From Zancudomyces culisetae (Eukaryota; Kickxellomycota; Harpellomycetes; Harpellales; Legeriomycetaceae), in assembly GCA_001969505.1 (NCBI GenBank), contig LSSK01000565.1, positions 1 to 10,288 on the forward strand: a stretch of DNA of 10,288 bases. The letters run 5' to 3'. The number at the start of each line of letters is the position of its first letter. Position 1 is the first letter of the stretch. A model generated the notes under the pieces. It had not been told where the DNA came from, did not search any database, and saw nothing but the letters and a program-made list of their open reading frames with translations. The position numbers and the translations under genes are program-made. Positions 7,561-10,288 of this stretch are shown here, one piece after another.

Positions 7561-7569
7561 TATAAAAGG
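7561..7569 (+). promoter_or_regulatory. TATA-box-like sequence with no obvious downstream gene
   Basis: TATAAAAGG followed by GGTATAAG is a near-perfect TATA box, rare in form even for AT-rich DNA because of the GG end. The nearest plus-strand coding start, uL30m at 8294, is about 730 bp away. It may serve an unseen non-coding transcript, a long leader, or nothing. Confidence 0.25.
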
Positions 7570-8023
7570 GGTATAAGATGCTATCTAAAAGTAGCAAAAC
7601 ATTTGCAAAGAATAAAAACCAGATAGATTATATATCATAGAATCAAATAAACTTTCCCTTGTTCTTTGGTTTATCCCAAATGCTGTGTATTCAGCCTTGG
7701 CAGAAAAGGCAATAAAAGCACAACATCCCTTTTGTGATGTTTTATGCTAGATAGTGTCTTTTTTCAACGCTTTTTGGTATTAGTTTGACTCTGAACTTTG
7801 AAACATCCTTATAGAAAAAAAAGGTCGTTTCATTTTTCGAGTAAAGTGTGGTTGTCGGTTTAGTATAGTATAAACTTTATTCTTTCTTCTACCCATCATT
7901 GCTATCTGTTTGATATATTACATAAAAAGTTGTACCATATTTCATATTACATTCTTCACCCTTCACCACTCATAGTTCTCTCCTCCTTTTATTATAACTG
8001 TCTGCTTTCTTCAACTTAAGGGG

Positions 8024-8063
8024 TTTTGTTTTGTTTTGTATTGTATTGTATTGTATTGTATTG
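8024..8063 (+). repeat. Compound pentanucleotide microsatellite (TTTTG)3(TATTG)5
   Basis: Three perfect TTTTG units at 8024-8038 run directly into five perfect TATTG units at 8039-8063. The two halves differ by one base per unit, as expected if one variant unit expanded by slippage. It sits about 230 bp upstream of the uL30m start and is likely length-polymorphic between isolates. Confidence 0.95.
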
Positions 8064-8293
8064 TAGATATTTAAATGATCGTTTTGGAATTAACATTCAC
8101 TACCAATAGAAAATTTTTTTGGCCGTCAAATAATCGCAACTGGAAAAGAAAAAAAAAGAAATCATATCACATCAGGCAAAATTATTTGATTATTTTTGGT
8201 CTAAAATTTATCTACTATTAAACGATTATCTTCCATATCTTAATAGAATCATAAAATTAAAACTATCTAGATAAACAGAAAGGTGCAACAGAA

Positions 8294-8734
8294 ATGTTTA
8301 AGGCAAACAGTTTGTATCAGGTAGCGGGTAGAATCTTGCCAGTTACCAACAGATCGATTTTCAAATCAGCAATATCGAAACCAGCAGCTTTACGTGTGAA
8401 TTATAATGTAAATAAATCAACATTTTCGACATTACCAATGCTAAAACAAAACGCAGAAATCAAGACCGATGATAGCCCTGCACAACCTGAGGAAAATAAA
8501 ATGTACCGAGTCGAACTGATTCGATCATTGATTGGATTAAAGAAGAGCACTCGAGATAGAGCGAATGCGATGGGGCTTAAGCGCGTCGGGTATGTTACCT
8601 ACCATCAAATCACACCAGAAGTTGCAGGAGCAATCCTTAGACTGAAAGAGCTTGTAAAAGTTGATATAGTGACTAAACAAATCAGCAACAAGACGCCGCA
8701 GCCTCTGGGTTTCAAGATTATCAAAAATCAATAA
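8294..8734 (+). CDS. MRPL33: Mitochondrial large-subunit ribosomal protein uL30m (MRPL33 family)
   Basis: A single exon of 146 codons. The L30 fold is clear at about residues 70-126: YRVELIRSLIGLKKSTRDRA, then LKRVGYVTYH and a helix (PEVAGAILRLKELVKVDIV). The helical turn IGLKKSTRDRANAMGLKRVG is the conserved RNA-contact region of the bacterial and mitochondrial L30 family. Residues 1-48 are rich in Arg, Lys, Ser and Ala with almost no acidic residues, as expected of a matrix-targeting presequence. The protein should therefore work in the mitochondrial 54S subunit. About 20 residues follow the domain (SNKTPQPLGFKIIKN), longer than the bacterial form, as fungal versions often are. The start is the first ATG, in good context (CAGAA before it), with no upstream ATG nearby. 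Its neighbours are functionally unrelated. Confidence 0.93.
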   Translation: MFKANSLYQVAGRILPVTNRSIFKSAISKPAALRVNYNVNKSTFSTLPMLKQNAEIKTDDSPAQPEENKMYRVELIRSLIGLKKSTRDRANAMGLKRVGYVTYHQITPEVAGAILRLKELVKVDIVTKQISNKTPQPLGFKIIKNQ

Positions 8735-9156
8735 ATCTGATTACTCATTATTCTTTTTTTTTTCTCCCTTTTGGCATTTTTAATCTCGTAGTCCTTGTGT
8801 TATTTTATATGTATCTAGAAATAAAAGTAAAATACAACTATCTTTTATAAAATACATCAAGATTGGTCTCGAACAGCTACAAACATACTAGGAAAGCAAG
8901 TTGATTTTGCCGATCTGCTTTGTGGGAAAGAGGGTATTTATTCATGATTTTTTTTTTGGGTTTAACTTTCAGATTTTCTGGAAGAGTATTTATTTTTTTT
9001 ATAGGTGATGAGTCCCAAACATATAAATGCTATAAAAATCCATTTTTAGCTTTTGTTTAATGGTTTTAAAAGAAATACCAACTTTACAATCAAATATTAA
9101 ATAAAAAGTAAAAGAAACATAGTATTCAACCAAAAGAATCAAATGGAAAGTCAAGA
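8735..9156. other. AT-rich spacer between uL30m and WDR70
   Basis: Both flanking genes point to the right, so this holds the uL30m 3' end and the WDR70 promoter and leader. It contains T-runs (8753-8763, 8948-8956, 8993-9000) and frequent stops in all frames. No further gene or RNA is seen, apart from the polyadenylation-type hexamer and the upstream ORF listed separately. Confidence 0.6.
8820..8825 (+). terminator. AATAAA polyadenylation-type hexamer after uL30m
   Basis: A canonical AATAAA about 86 bases after the uL30m stop codon, a usual distance for a fungal 3' untranslated region. Fungal polyadenylation signals are degenerate and the DNA is AT-rich, so its use is only likely. Confidence 0.45.
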
Positions 9157-9166
9157 ATGGCAATAA
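9143..9166 (+). promoter_or_regulatory. Seven-codon upstream ORF overlapping the WDR70 start
   Basis: ATG at 9143 opens MESQEWQ and stops at TAA 9164-9166, in a different frame from WDR70. It covers the WDR70 ATG at 9157-9159. A scanning ribosome would meet this ATG first, in an A-rich context (ATCAA before it), so it could lower WDR70 translation. This holds only if transcription starts upstream of 9143, which cannot be seen here. Confidence 0.4.
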
Positions 9167-10288
9167 ATAAGCTGAATTTTGTAAATTTGTATAAACAACA
9201 GGGTTCAAAAAGATCCAAGGCATCCGAATCTGGGGAAACACAAAACGAAAAACAGTCGAATACATCCAAAAACTCATCTAATCTTCCGACCAGGACAGAA
9301 GATAGTATTAAAGCTACAGATGACAGGGAAGATGCACAAAGGGGATCAGTTGGAACTGTTAACGAAGAGCTCGCAAACAAAATCAAGAGCAGCCTTATGG
9401 GCAGCGGGGTCCTACATGGCCATTACAAGACCGTCACGGCGATTGATTGGGAGGATTCTGGTGCTAGGATGATTACGGGAGGGTATGATTACAAGGTGAA
9501 GTTGTGGAATTTCGGAGGGATGGATTCTAGGCTACAATCGTTTAGAGAAATCGAAGCTGCTGAGGGATATCAGGTAAGTGTAACAATGTATTTATATATG
9601 TAATGTATATATAGGTAAAAAAAACATCAGTTTGCTTTTTTTATTTTATATGATCTTATTGAAACAAGCGCGTTAATATAAATACTAAATCATGTATAAA
9701 ACCTTATTAAACTAGATAAATGATTTAAAGTTCAGTTTAACTGGAGAAATGTTTTTAGCAGCCACGACTTCACCACAAGTTCGATTATTTGATCGAAATG
9801 GAATAATGCTGTAAGTTGCAAATGTTATTTTTATTGTTATGTTATTTTTATTGTTATTTAGTTATTGAGTAAAACGCAAATGAGATTGATAATAATAATG
9901 GCGGAACGTATAAACTAAAATAGACAAGAATACAAGAGGGGCGACATGTACCTAAAGGATATGAGGCACACGAATGGGCACGTATCATCTTTAACAAGTT
10001 GTTTATGGGATCCTAGTGACAAAAACAAGTTTATAACGGCAGCTACAGATGCGACTATACGGGTGTGGGATGTAGAAAGTCCTTTGAAGCAGCAAGAAGT
10101 GGTGGTTGTGAGAGGAGCGGGTAAATCTAAGGGCAACAGGAAATTATCGGTGACGGCAATGGGCTATCCAATGGAACAGGATAGAGGAAAATATTTGGTA
10201 TCTGGCCACGATGATGGAAGTATATCCATATGGTCGACATTGACGACAAATAAAGTGAGAGCGGATATAAATATAGATCATGCGCATA
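9157..10288 (+). CDS. WDR70: WDR70-type WD40 protein, N-terminal 292 codons (cut by window edge)
   Basis: Three exons are visible: 9157-9573, 9716-9810 and 9924 to the window end. Introns are 142 nt (phase 0) and 113 nt (phase 2), both with GTAAGT donors and TAG acceptors. Residues 1-85 are polar and Lys/Ser/Glu-rich, shorter than the long acidic N-terminus of human WDR70. WD repeats begin with HGHYKTVTAIDWEDSGARM, then TGGYDYKVKLWNFGGMD, which matches the family signature GGYDYDVKFWDFAGMD. Later repeats include FITAATDATIRVWDVESP and SGHDDGSISIW. Human and fission yeast WDR70 act in the nucleus with DDB1-CUL4 ligase and promote histone H2B monoubiquitination during repair of DNA breaks; I transfer this role by family. 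The remaining blades and the C-terminal tail lie beyond the window. The start is the first ATG of the frame, overlapped by the upstream ORF at 9143. Confidence 0.9.
9824..9857 (+). repeat. Perfect 17-bp tandem duplication in WDR70 intron 2
   Basis: GTTATTTTTATTGTTAT occurs twice back to back (9824-9840 and 9841-9857), starting 13 bases after the splice donor at 9811. Both copies stay inside the intron and touch neither splice site. A partial GTTATT follows at 9861. Confidence 0.97.

Larger units (their letters stand above)
7224..8293. other. AT-rich intergenic region, about 1 kb
   Basis: This region lies between the divergent starts of the four-exon gene and uL30m. Seen in it: C-runs at 7411-7437, a TATAAAAGG box at 7561, a small hairpin (arms AACATC at 7722-7727 and GATGTT at 7736-7741), and the pentanucleotide microsatellite at 8024-8063. 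Stops are frequent in all frames except the minus-strand frame extending the four-exon gene back to about 7385. I found no tRNA, snRNA or convincing snoRNA. Confidence 0.6.

Noticed and set aside
7734-7800. GTGATGT ... CTGA spacing like a C/D box snoRNA
   Set aside because: The C box deviates at its last base and the flanks do not pair as a terminal stem.
1-10288. CRISPR arrays, bacterial operons, prophage or insertion sequences
   Set aside because: Spliceosomal introns and eukaryotic families throughout; no spaced direct repeats, terminal inverted repeats or transposase genes.

Overview
The window reads as nuclear DNA of a filamentous or early-diverging fungus. Genes are close together, intergenic DNA is AT-rich and full of A/T runs, and introns are short (67-174 nt) with GTAAGT-like donors and TAG/AAG acceptors. 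The protein set is fungal or opisthokont: deoxyhypusine hydroxylase, a Met30/SconB-type F-box/WD40 protein, an RRM-AlkB protein of the ALKBH8 type, mitochondrial ribosomal protein uL30m and WDR70. CTG reads sensibly as leucine, so the standard code applies. Budding yeasts and fission yeast have only the Trm9 methyltransferase arm of ALKBH8, and several genes here are split by spliceosomal introns. That argues against Saccharomycotina and is compatible with an early-diverging lineage, but I cannot name the species.

Layout. 1-413, minus strand: N-terminal 137 codons of deoxyhypusine hydroxylase, cut by the window edge. 414-2445: a long AT-rich gap with a 10-bp repeat that fits the G-quadruplex pattern and a few short ORFs of doubtful status. 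2446-4466, plus strand: a two-exon, 624-residue F-box/WD40 protein. 4438-6046, minus strand: a three-exon, 453-residue RRM-AlkB protein whose stop codon lies inside the coding end of the F-box gene (29 bp of shared coding DNA). 6412-7223, minus strand: a four-exon gene that single-ORF searching misses, encoding a 176-residue protein I do not recognise. 7224-8293: non-coding DNA with a strong TATA-like box and a pentanucleotide microsatellite. 8294-8734, plus strand: single-exon uL30m. 9143-9166: a short upstream ORF overlapping the next start. 9157 to the window end, plus strand: the first 292 codons of WDR70 in three exons.

The genes do not form an operon or an obvious pathway. Three act in translation: hypusine formation on eIF5A, tRNA wobble-uridine modification and the mitochondrial large subunit. 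Two are WD40 proteins linked to cullin-RING ubiquitin ligases (SCF for Met30, CUL4-DDB1 for WDR70). I take this as ordinary eukaryotic gene order. The points most worth a second look are the hidden four-exon gene, the RRM-AlkB protein without a methyltransferase domain, the convergent coding overlap, and a GC-rich island of about 1.2 kb centred on that overlap.
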